Source: CAZILN01 sp964540005 (GTDB lineage: Bacteria; Bacteroidota; Bacteroidia; Bacteroidales; SM23-62). Taken from it: a DNA stretch of 25,804 nt. The translations under genes were made by a program, and so were the position numbers. Under the pieces are notes generated by a model, which searched no databases, was not told where the DNA came from, and saw only the letters and a program-made list of their open reading frames with translations. The DNA lies in the NCBI GenBank assembly GCA_964540005.1, contig CAZILN010000091.1, forward strand, positions 1 to 25,804. The letters are read 5' to 3'. Position 1 is the first letter of the stretch; every line of letters begins with the position of its first letter. Below are positions 16,199 through 23,576 of this stretch, piece after piece.

Positions 16199-17098
16199 TC
16201 AGGTCTTCTTGTAATAAACCAGGGTACTTATCGAAAAGACCATGAGGATAAGGAAGAGGTAGAAGGGCAGCCACATTATCCGGGCCGTCTCACTGTCCTG
16301 GTTTAATGAAAAAAATATAAAGAACAGTAATAAGAAGGGTATAGAAAGAAGCAGGGTAGTGAATCCTGCCCTGCGGACATCTGTCCCCTGCTTTTCATCA
16401 TATATTTCAGCGCTGCTTTCCCTGAATTTGACGATCAGCCAGTATATTATGATCAGACCGTAAGGCAGCAATATCAGTATTGCCGTCGAAATAAAATTCC
16501 ATCCAAGCTTTCTGAAAGGCAGGTCCAGTCCCAGTATCATGAACGTCCAGGCCAGTCCTAGCAGACCGCATACAATCCCCACATAGTTGGCGATGCTGAA
16601 AATGATCTCATCTTTTTTGGCCGGGACCGGTTCATCCGGATGTTGTAAATCCCTTGATATCCGGATAAGCAGGGCAAGCATAGAACAGAAAAACAAAAAA
16701 TGTATCCCCTGGAAGATGTACAGTATGGGCCATTCACTGCTGGTATCCCAACCCACATCATACTCCTTCCCTATATCCCCGAGAATGGCCCAGTCACCAA
16801 AGACTGAGATTGCCGAGAGTATCCCGAGGCAGAGGGCCAGAATGCCCAGCACATCCGCCTTTTTAAATAAACGGAACTGGAAGGCCAGGGTCAGGGCAGC
16901 CGAAATATGATAGAAGAAGAAATATAAAAACCCTATCCATACCATGCCTACCAGCGGTTCCAGTTTATCAACCGGTTCCAGATTTATTATCGCCGGCCGG
17001 GCGACTTCCAGCACCACAACATTGTACACCAGCCACGCCAGGGCAATAATGCCCATAATCAGGCTGATCCTGCTGCTGATTTTGACTGTCTGTTTCAT
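16199..17098 (-). CDS. Eight-helix membrane protein of unknown function, paired with an XRE regulator
   Basis: 299 residues. Hydrophobic segments suggest eight membrane helices at about 10-30, 49-73, 82-106, 125-147, 165-189, 202-223, 246-267 and 275-297. No signal peptide, transport motif or catalytic residue is recognisable. The loop at 148-164 (RDLQHPDEPVPAKKDE) is charged and probably cytoplasmic. I do not recognise the family. The gene starts 17 bp after the small XRE regulator gene in the same direction, so the two are almost surely co-transcribed. Two-gene units of a YozG-like regulator and a multi-span membrane protein (for example DUF2975) are common in bacteria, but this protein is about twice as long as DUF2975 proteins. 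ATG at 17096-17098. Confidence 0.75.
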   Translation of the reverse strand: MKQTVKISSRISLIMGIIALAWLVYNVVVLEVARPAIINLEPVDKLEPLVGMVWIGFLYFFFYHISAALTLAFQFRLFKKADVLGILALCLGILSAISVFGDWAILGDIGKEYDVGWDTSSEWPILYIFQGIHFLFFCSMLALLIRISRDLQHPDEPVPAKKDEIIFSIANYVGIVCGLLGLAWTFMILGLDLPFRKLGWNFISTAILILLPYGLIIIYWLIVKFRESSAEIYDEKQGTDVRRAGFTTLLLSIPFLLLFFIFFSLNQDSETARIMWLPFYLFLILMVFSISTLVYYKKT

Positions 17099-17115
17099 AA
17101 AAGATGATTTAAAAT

Positions 17116-17328
17116 TTATTGTTCAATAAAGAAGACTTCCTCGAAATCCTTTTCGAAATACCTGCATATCCTGAGGGCCAGCAGCGCAGACGGCACAAAC
17201 TTGCCCTTTTCGATAGAATGAATGGTTTGCCGGGTAACACCAACGGCATTAGCCAGTGTCTCCTGCGAGCACTCATCCTTCTCGAACCGGCATTTCCTGA
17301 TGCTATTACTTAATATTTCTTTGTCCAT
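17116..17328 (-). CDS. Small XRE/Cro-family DNA-binding regulator
   Basis: 70 residues, a stand-alone helix-turn-helix domain of the Cro/CI type, YozG-like. The HTH is SQETLANAVGVTRQTIHSIEKGKFVPS (residues 21-47, written here in outline: SQETLANAVG, VTRQTIHSIEKG, KFVPS). It is followed by ALRICRYFEKDFEEVFF, as in YozG-type regulators. It has no sensor domain. ATG at 17326-17328. It lies directly upstream of the eight-helix protein gene. Its own promoter region holds repeated ATGTAAA/TTTACAT sites and an inverted repeat over the -33 box, which suggests autoregulation. Confidence 0.9.
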   Translation of the reverse strand: MDKEILSNSIRKCRFEKDECSQETLANAVGVTRQTIHSIEKGKFVPSALLALRICRYFEKDFEEVFFIEQ

Positions 17329-17346
17329 ATGTAAAGTTTAACGCAA

Positions 17347-17378
17347 CAAATGTATACTTTATTTTACATATTGTCAAA
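17347..17378 (-). promoter_or_regulatory. Bacteroidota-type promoter of the XRE/membrane-protein operon
   Basis: On the minus strand, TTTG (17378-17375) and TACATTTG (17354-17347) are separated by 20 bp. This is an exact match to TTTG and TAnnTTTG. The predicted transcript would begin a few bases downstream, leaving a leader of roughly a dozen bases before the ATG at 17328. Confidence 0.6.
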
Positions 17379-17390
17379 TATGTTTTACAT
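17362..17390. promoter_or_regulatory. Candidate XRE operator: direct TTTTACAT repeats and inverted repeat
   Basis: TTTTACAT occurs at 17362-17369 and 17383-17390, exactly 21 bp (two helical turns) apart. ACATAT (17366-17371) and ATATGT (17378-17383) form an inverted repeat with a 6-bp spacer that overlaps the -33 box at 17375-17378. The reverse form ATGTAAA lies at 17329-17335, next to the start codon. This is the layout expected for a self-repressing Cro-like protein; binding is inferred. Confidence 0.45.
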
Positions 17391-17426
17391 TTTTTCATTT
17401 TCATACCTTGAATTCATTCCATCGAT

Positions 17427-17458
17427 TTTGGCCGTTATGCATATAAAAACTAATTTTC
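17427..17458 (+). promoter_or_regulatory. Bacteroidota-type promoter for the beta-mannosidase gene
   Basis: TTTG at 17427-17430, 20 bp, then TAATTTTC at 17451-17458, one mismatch to TAnnTTTG. The start codon is at 17495, which leaves a leader of about 30 bases. The spacing equals that of the two other promoters called in this window. Confidence 0.45.
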
Positions 17459-17494
17459 AGTCCGGATTGAAACCAAACCAAACATAGCTCACCC

Positions 17495-20077
17495 ATGAAA
17501 AAAATTGCTTTGTATCTGTTGTTATTAATTCCGTTTATTATGTCATCCTGCCACAAAAAGACAAATTATTCTGAACTGAAGCTTCACGAAAACTGGAAGT
17601 TCCGTAATACAGCCAGTGACCAGTGGCTGCCTGCATCAGTACCGGGATGCGTTCATACCGACCTGATGTCAAACGGAGAGATTGAAGATCCGTTTTACCG
17701 CCTCAATGAGCATGATGTACAGTGGATAGATAAAACCGACTGGGAGTATGAGACAAATTTCCGCTTTCCTATGGCCATCATGGAAAAGGATAATATAGAG
17801 ATCTGTTTCCTTGGTCTTGATACCTATGCCGATGTATACCTGAACGGCAAGCTTATTCTTCAGGCAGATAATATGTTCAGGGAATGGAAGGTCAATTGCA
17901 AAAATGTGGTTACCACCGGCAACAATACGCTGCGTATCCATTTTCACTCGCCCGTCACGATTGGCCTGGATAAACTGGATAAGCTGGATTATACCTTCCC
18001 GCCCCCACCGAACGACCTGTCCGAGATAGGAGGAATCGGGGATAAAAAGGTCAGCATTTTCACCCGTAAGGCCGGGTACCACTATGGCTGGGACTGGGGC
18101 CCGAGGCTCGTTACCAGTGGTATATGGAAGGATGTGGTCCTCAGGGGATGGAACTCGGCCCACATAGAAGATCTTTATGTTCACCAGGACAGGATCAGTG
18201 AACATTCGGCTGAGCTGACTGCCCAGCTTGATATAGCAGCTACAGAGGATGCTATCTTCAACCTGCTTGGCTTTGTTAATGATAAAGAGGTTTTATCTAC
18301 GCAGGTCAGCTTATCACCCGGGAACAACCAGCTGAGTGAAAGCTTCACCATCGAAAATCCTGAATTATGGTGGTCCAACGGCCTGGGCGATCAGCCTCTT
18401 TACGAAATCGATTTCAAACTGATGAAGGAAAATGAAGTGATTTCCCGGACCGGGATTACCACGGGTCTGCGAACAATTGAAATTGTCCAGGAAGAAGAAG
18501 AGGAAGGAAAGAGCTTCCTGTTCAAGGTTAACGGGCACCCTGTTTTTATGAAAGGGGCCAATTATATTCCTAATGATGTTTTCCTTGAGAGGGTCACGCC
18601 CGGTGATTATGAACATATCATCCAGTCGGCAGTTGATGCCAATATGAACATGCTCAGAATCTGGGGAGGCGGTATATACGAAAAGGACATTTTCTATGAA
18701 CTTTGTGACAGGAAGGGGATTCTTGTGTGGCAGGACTTCATGTTTGCCTGTTCCATGTATCCGGGAGACGAGGAATTCCTGGAGAATATACGGCATGAAG
18801 CCGAAGATAATGTTAAAAGACTGAGAAATCATCCCTGCATCGCGCTATGGTGTGGAAACAACGAGTGCCTGAGTGCCTGGAATTCCTGGGGATGGAAAGA
18901 GATGGTAGCGGACCAGCAGGGGCAAGAAGTGTCAGACATCATCTGGAAAGCCTATGAAGACAATTATCACCGTATCCTGCCCGATGTGGTCAGCGAATAC
19001 GATCCTGGCAGATTCTACTGGTCCTCCTCCCCCAGCGCCGGAATGGGAGATCCGGAGAACTGGGTAGCGGGTGACGTTCATTACTGGGGTGTCTGGTGGG
19101 GCAAGGAACCCTTCAGCACTTACCGGACCAGGGCCTGCCGCTTCATGTCGGAATACGGTTTCCAGTCATTCCCTGAATTAAATACCGTAAAGAAATATGC
19201 TGTGGAAGAGGACTGGGATATCTATTCCGAGGTGATGAAATCACACCAGCGCAGCAGCATAGGAAATGAGACTATTGAATATTACCTCTTGCAGGATTAT
19301 AACAAACCAAAAGATTTCCCCATGTTCCTTTATGTGGGACAGGTCCTCCAGGCAGAAGGAACCAGGATAGCCATGGAAGGGCACCGGAAGAACATGCCAT
19401 ACTGCATGGGAAGCCTTTTATGGCAGATCAATGATTGCTGGCCGGTAGCATCCTGGTCAACCATAGACTATTACGGTAACTGGAAGGCACAGCAGTACTT
19501 TGCCAAAAAGGCTTTCCGGGACATACTCATCTCACCACAGATTGACAAGGACCAGGTCTCTGTGTATGTTGTATCTGACCGTCTTGAAAATACTGAAGCC
19601 GTGATGACCCTCAGATTAATGGATTTTGAGGGCACTGTCCTGTGGGAAAAATCAGAAAACCTGCCCGTTATTGCTAATTCAAGCCGGGTCACCTTCAGTA
19701 CCGGGATTGATGAACTGATCAGTGATCCGTCCGATAAAAACAAAGTGCTGCTGCATTGCCAGCTGAGCATGGATGGTAAGGTTTATTCCGAAAATATTCT
19801 GTATTTCACTCCAGTAAAGGAGCTGGAGCTGCCAGTTCCCGGGATCACCTGGAAACTGGTGGAGGACGGAACCGGATATAAACTCCGGATCAGCACAGAC
19901 AAGCTGGCCAAAAATATTTACATGATGGTGGAAGAAGAAGATGTGTTTTTCTCGGACAACTACTTTGATCTCCTGCCGGGCGGATCCCTGGAAATTGAAA
20001 TCAGTTCGGCCGGGGGACTGGCAGCGAGTGAGATAGAGAACGGATTGTCGCTCATCAGCCTGGTGGACAGTTATTAG
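17495..20077 (+). CDS. GH2 beta-mannosidase-like lipoprotein
   Basis: 860 residues. A lipoprotein signal ends at Cys19 (FIMSSC), so it is probably membrane-anchored in the periplasm or outer membrane. Order: N-terminal sugar-binding jelly roll (about 28-215), Ig-like domain (220-325), TIM barrel (330-640), then C-terminal beta domains. The acid/base is Glu457 in ALWCGNNE, and the nucleophile is Glu553 in MSEYGFQSFPE. Both positions and contexts agree with Bacteroides exo-beta-mannosidases. YHYGWDWGPR (195-204) and WGGGIYE are also mannosidase features. It would release mannose from the non-reducing ends of beta-mannosides (EC 3.2.1.25). No SusC/SusD pair is in the window. The LarA-like gene starts 37 bp downstream on the same strand. 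Confidence 0.88.
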   Translation: MKKIALYLLLLIPFIMSSCHKKTNYSELKLHENWKFRNTASDQWLPASVPGCVHTDLMSNGEIEDPFYRLNEHDVQWIDKTDWEYETNFRFPMAIMEKDNIEICFLGLDTYADVYLNGKLILQADNMFREWKVNCKNVVTTGNNTLRIHFHSPVTIGLDKLDKLDYTFPPPPNDLSEIGGIGDKKVSIFTRKAGYHYGWDWGPRLVTSGIWKDVVLRGWNSAHIEDLYVHQDRISEHSAELTAQLDIAATEDAIFNLLGFVNDKEVLSTQVSLSPGNNQLSESFTIENPELWWSNGLGDQPLYEIDFKLMKENEVISRTGITTGLRTIEIVQEEEEEGKSFLFKVNGHPVFMKGANYIPNDVFLERVTPGDYEHIIQSAVDANMNMLRIWGGGIYEKDIFYELCDRKGILVWQDFMFACSMYPGDEEFLENIRHEAEDNVKRLRNHPCIALWCGNNECLSAWNSWGWKEMVADQQGQEVSDIIWKAYEDNYHRILPDVVSEYDPGRFYWSSSPSAGMGDPENWVAGDVHYWGVWWGKEPFSTYRTRACRFMSEYGFQSFPELNTVKKYAVEEDWDIYSEVMKSHQRSSIGNETIEYYLLQDYNKPKDFPMFLYVGQVLQAEGTRIAMEGHRKNMPYCMGSLLWQINDCWPVASWSTIDYYGNWKAQQYFAKKAFRDILISPQIDKDQVSVYVVSDRLENTEAVMTLRLMDFEGTVLWEKSENLPVIANSSRVTFSTGIDELISDPSDKNKVLLHCQLSMDGKVYSENILYFTPVKELELPVPGITWKLVEDGTGYKLRISTDKLAKNIYMMVEEEDVFFSDNYFDLLPGGSLEIEISSAGGLAASEIENGLSLISLVDSY

Positions 20078-20114
20078 GCAAAGGGATTTGATAATTGTAA
20101 GCTAAGCTTAAAAC

Positions 20115-21356
20115 ATGGATCAGCAAGCAGAATTATACCTTGTCAGGCAACACTTTAATGACCGTAAAATTGATGCCGGGAAGGAACTGGAAAAAGAACT
20201 GGAAAGGCTCTCTGATTACCCTTTTTCAGGAAAAACCATAGCCATTGCTGCCGGAAGCAGGGGTATCACAGATATTGATAAAATAACCAGGCAGGCAGTT
20301 GATTATGTGAGGCAGCAGGGCGGTATCCCCTTCATATACCCCTCCATGGGCAGTCACGGAGGGGCCACTGCAGAAGGACAGGTCCGGGTACTTACCAGTC
20401 TTGGGATCACCGAAGAAACCATGGGCTGTCCAATACGATCTTCTATGGAAGTCGAAGAGATCCGGGGAGCCGGTCTGGAGGTACCAGTGTATATGGACCG
20501 GAATGCATGGAAGGCCGACGGGGTATTACTGATCAACAGGATAAAACCGCATACCGATTTTCATGACCGGTATGAAAGCGGACTGGCAAAAATGGCTGCC
20601 ATTGGATCGGGTAAACAGAAACAGGCTGCAGTGATCCACGGGATGGGCCAGCATGGTCTGAAGAACCTCCTGCCTCAGATTGCCCGTCATATGCTGAACA
20701 GTGGAAAGATAATCGGAGGTATTGCTATTGTTGAGGATGCCTATGACCATACCATGCTGGTCAGGGTACTGAAAGCCTCCGAGATCATGGAAGAAGAGCC
20801 TGCCCTCCTGGATATTGCCTGGGAGAACCTGCCCCGTCTACCTGTCAGTGAAATGGATGTACTTATAGTGGACCAGCTGGGAAAAAACATTTCCGGAGTG
20901 GGCATGGATCCAATTATCATCGGAAGGATCATGATACGGGGGGAGAAAGAAACAAACGAAATAAAGATAAAAAGGATCATGGTGGATGACCTGACGGAAG
21001 CCTCCCACGGAAATGCACTGGGGATGGGACTGGCAGACGTGATCACCCGGAAACTTTTTGACAAGGTCAGGTTCGGTGACATGTATGAGAACGTCCTGAC
21101 AAGCACCCTGTATGAGAGGGCCAAGGTCCCCATTATTGCAAAGCATGCAGCCGATGCCTTTCGCTTTGCCCACCGGGGTTGTCACGGGATCAAGCCAGGT
21201 AAGGAACGTATCATAAGGATAAGGGATACCATGCACCTTGATACGGTATTCGTATCAGAAACCATACTGGAAAATATCCGGGACTCAGTCGAGGTCCTGT
21301 CTGGTCCCATCAACCAGTTCAGGGAGAATGGAGAACTGACCGGCTGGGAATTTTAG
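20115..21356 (+). CDS. LarA-like (DUF2088) protein, putative nickel-pincer racemase/epimerase
   Basis: 413 residues with no signal peptide. The sequence has the DUF2088 N-domain features of lactate racemase homologues: AAGSRGITD (45-53), PSMGSHGGATAEGQ (76-89), PIRSSMEVEE, and NRIKPHTDFH...ESGLAKMAAIGSGK (141-167). In L. plantarum LarA the cofactor is bound by Lys184 and His200, with catalytic His108 and His174. Here Lys159 and His175 have the same 16-residue spacing, and His81 and His146 are candidates for the two catalytic histidines. The alignment is by eye. The substrate is likely a 2-hydroxy acid or a sugar acid, but cannot be named. It probably shares a transcript with the mannosidase gene. 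The cofactor-making genes larB, larC and larE are not in the window. Confidence 0.78.
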   Translation: MDQQAELYLVRQHFNDRKIDAGKELEKELERLSDYPFSGKTIAIAAGSRGITDIDKITRQAVDYVRQQGGIPFIYPSMGSHGGATAEGQVRVLTSLGITEETMGCPIRSSMEVEEIRGAGLEVPVYMDRNAWKADGVLLINRIKPHTDFHDRYESGLAKMAAIGSGKQKQAAVIHGMGQHGLKNLLPQIARHMLNSGKIIGGIAIVEDAYDHTMLVRVLKASEIMEEEPALLDIAWENLPRLPVSEMDVLIVDQLGKNISGVGMDPIIIGRIMIRGEKETNEIKIKRIMVDDLTEASHGNALGMGLADVITRKLFDKVRFGDMYENVLTSTLYERAKVPIIAKHAADAFRFAHRGCHGIKPGKERIIRIRDTMHLDTVFVSETILENIRDSVEVLSGPINQFRENGELTGWEF

Positions 21357-21359
21357 AAC

Positions 21360-21447
21360 CTGTTACTTTCTAACTTGTGAACTTTCCTGTTTGCGAACCT
21401 GGAACTTTTTTCTTGCGAACCTGGAACTTTTAAACTTTCGAACTTCT
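21360..21447. repeat. Degenerate GAACTTTC/GAACCTGG intergenic repeat
   Basis: This 88-bp gap between convergent stop codons is made almost entirely of variants of GAACTTTC and GAACCTGG. The 19-mer TTGCGAACCTGGAACTTTT occurs at 21391-21409 and again at 21413-21431. Partial copies flank it (GTGAACTTTCCTG at 21378-21390 and AACTTTCGAACTTC at 21433-21446). No strong hairpin with a U tract is seen. Function unknown. Confidence 0.65.
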
Positions 21448-22272
21448 TCAGGTTTTCGGGTAGACCGGCCTGATCCATTCTTCTTTAGGCTGGTATTTGC
21501 TTTCACTGGCCCAGATAATGCCGCGTTTCATGGTCTCAAGTGCCTCGGGTACTTCGAAATCAATGGCTACATGACCCAGTGAGGAATAGAAAACCCTTCC
21601 CTTGCCATAATATTTTTTCCATATGACCGGCACAACGCATCCATCGATCCAGTCAGCATGATCACCATTGAATGTGGTGGTTGCCAGGACTTTAACATTG
21701 GGATCCACATGTATGTAGTACTGCTCTGAATGCATCTTGAAATCCTGGATATTCCTGGTAACAGGATCGGAAGGATCGGTGATATTCACTTCGTAATCAA
21801 TGACACCACCAGGGTGTGCCACCCATTGTCCGCCTACCATGAACTGGTATTCAGTATTATTACGAAAAGAATCACCAAGTCCGCCATGCCATCCCGCTAT
21901 TCCAACCCCGCTTTTCACTGTTTCGAGTAAACCCTTCTCCTGCTCCCCGCTGATCTGACCCATGGTCCATATCTGAACAACCAGATCCAGGGATTTCATC
22001 AGCTTGATATCCGTGTACACATCAAGGGAATCTGAGACAGTTACTTCTGCCCCTTCGGATTTCAACCAGGGAACAAACAGATCCTTACATAAATCCGGAT
22101 CGTGACCTTCCCATCCTCCCCAGACAAAGAGAATTTTTTTACCCTGCAGGCTTCCTTTACCTGAGAATCCGGCTAATTCACCAGGGATCAATGTGCCTGC
22201 CACCATTGTGCCTGCACCTGCCAAGGCTATTTTACTGACGAATGCTCTTCTTTTCATAATTTTTTTTTTCAT
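21448..22272 (-). CDS. Tat-exported ThuA-domain protein
   Basis: 274 residues from ATG 22270-22272; a second in-frame ATG at 22255-22257 (MKRRAF) is also possible. The open frame continues upstream to 22515, but that part overlaps the divergent redox gene and is not credible. The N terminus KRRAFVSKIALAGAG matches a twin-arginine export signal. The mature part is a ThuA-like domain with a class I glutamine amidotransferase fold: KKILFVWGGWEGHDP (45-59), GIAGWHGGLGD (124-134), QFMVGGQWVAHPGG (143-156), EQYYIHVDP (183-191) and GHVAIDFE near the end. ThuA proteins are linked to sugar use (trehalose, keto-sugar metabolism) but the reaction is not settled. The nearby GH2 genes fit a role in glycan breakdown. 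Confidence 0.85.
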   Translation of the reverse strand: MKKKIMKRRAFVSKIALAGAGTMVAGTLIPGELAGFSGKGSLQGKKILFVWGGWEGHDPDLCKDLFVPWLKSEGAEVTVSDSLDVYTDIKLMKSLDLVVQIWTMGQISGEQEKGLLETVKSGVGIAGWHGGLGDSFRNNTEYQFMVGGQWVAHPGGVIDYEVNITDPSDPVTRNIQDFKMHSEQYYIHVDPNVKVLATTTFNGDHADWIDGCVVPVIWKKYYGKGRVFYSSLGHVAIDFEVPEALETMKRGIIWASESKYQPKEEWIRPVYPKT

Positions 22273-22336
22273 TATGTGGGATTTTCCTAATTTAAAGATT
22301 TTTAAAAATGCAAAAAAAATCTGATAATAGAATCTT

Positions 22337-22804
22337 ATGGTAAAGATAGATAAATCAGGCGGACGCAGTAAAAAAGCAGCAGAATTATTCAGCAGCGGAT
22401 TCAATTGTGCACAATCAGTTTTTGCTTCTTTTGCAAAGGAAGCCGGTCTGACAGAGGAGCAGGCCCTGAAGATCACAGCCGGGTTTGGCGGAGGCATGGG
22501 CAGGATGCAGCACACATGTGGTGCTGTAGTAGGAGCCTACCTGGTCATCAGTGCCCTCAATGGCAGTGATGATGCATCCAGTACGGAGGCCAGGGAAAAA
22601 ACCTTCCGGCTTGTCAGAGAATTCGATAGAGTTTTTACTGCAAAACATGGTTCGACCAACTGCAGGGAACTTATCAAATACGACCTCAATTCAGAAGAAC
22701 AGAGAAAAGAAGCCTCCGAGAAAGGGGTATTCGAAGTTCAGTGCACCGGTTTTGTAAGAGATGCTGTTGATCTGCTGGAGAAAGGCAAGGTTTATACAGG
22801 ATAG
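22337..22804 (+). CDS. C_GCAxxG_C_C family probable redox protein
   Basis: 155 residues. The family's conserved cysteines are visible: Cys24 in FNCAQSVF, Cys61 in GGGMGRMQHTCGAVVGAY, Cys109 in STNCRELIKYDL, and Cys136 in FEVQCTGFV. These proteins are taken to be redox-active or metal-binding, but the reaction is not established. There is no signal peptide, and a moderately hydrophobic helix spans 62-75. ATG at 22337. It is divergent from the ThuA gene (64-bp gap) and 137 bp upstream of the YdeI-family gene on the same strand. That gap contains no motif I recognise. Confidence 0.88.
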   Translation: MVKIDKSGGRSKKAAELFSSGFNCAQSVFASFAKEAGLTEEQALKITAGFGGGMGRMQHTCGAVVGAYLVISALNGSDDASSTEAREKTFRLVREFDRVFTAKHGSTNCRELIKYDLNSEEQRKEASEKGVFEVQCTGFVRDAVDLLEKGKVYTG

Positions 22805-22941
22805 CCATGCTGGCCGGAGCCTGATTACACTTCAGAAGGAGAATGGTGATCCGGTCAAGGGAATTTATGTGTCAGCTGTCAGCCTTGACTGAATGGTGGT
22901 TGCTGGGCAGCTATTAATTGTCCAGTTATAAAATATATTCT

Positions 22942-23508
22942 ATGGAAATAACCGATACATGCTATGCCAGGGACAGGGCTACCTGGAGAAAATGGCTGGA
23001 GAAGAATCATGAGAGTTTCAGGGAGGTATGGCTGGTCTATTACAAGAAACATACAGGAAAGCCCACGGTCAGTTATAATGAGGCAGTTGAGGAAGCTCTT
23101 TGTTTTGGATGGATAGACAGCACCATAAAACGCATTGATGATGAAAAATATGCGCAGAAGTTCACACCCCGTAAGCGCAACAGTAAATGGTCCGACTGGA
23201 ATAAAAAAAGGGTTAAGAAATTGATTGCTGAGAATAAGATGGCCCCGCCAGGTTTGAAGTCCATTGAAAATATAGACCTGACAATTGAGGCCAAACCCCG
23301 GCAGAAGGATCTTGTCATACCGGAATATATAATTGATGGACTGGCCACCAATAACAGGGCCTTTGACTTTTTTTCGCAATTATCTCCTTCTCGTAAAAGA
23401 ATGTTTATGCAATGGATAGAGAGCGCAAAAAAAGAAGAAACCAGGCAGAGACGGCTGCTGGAGACCATCAGGCTCTGTTCTGAGAACAAAATGCTCCCAA
23501 TGATGTAA
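22942..23508 (+). CDS. YdeI/OmdA family (OmpD-associated) protein
   Basis: 188 residues from ATG 22942 (MEITDTCYARDRATWRKWLE). An upstream in-frame TTG at 22918 would add eight residues that lack family support. Characteristic segments are WLVYYKKHTGKPTVSYNEAV (30-49), EALCFGWIDS (51-60) and KFTPRKRNSKWSDWNKKRV (73-91). The basic C terminus has WIESAKKEETRQRRLLETI. Members have been tied to bacteriocin or peptide resistance and OmpD in enterobacteria, but the biochemical activity is unknown. It is probably cytoplasmic. Its TAA stop overlaps an ATG (TAATG), but the downstream GH2 gene most likely starts further on at 23577. Confidence 0.87.
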   Translation: MEITDTCYARDRATWRKWLEKNHESFREVWLVYYKKHTGKPTVSYNEAVEEALCFGWIDSTIKRIDDEKYAQKFTPRKRNSKWSDWNKKRVKKLIAENKMAPPGLKSIENIDLTIEAKPRQKDLVIPEYIIDGLATNNRAFDFFSQLSPSRKRMFMQWIESAKKEETRQRRLLETIRLCSENKMLPMM

Positions 23509-23576
23509 TGTATATTCTGTTAGTACTTTTGATAAAAATCCTGCTAAATGAAACGAGCAAGAAAAATTTTAAACTG

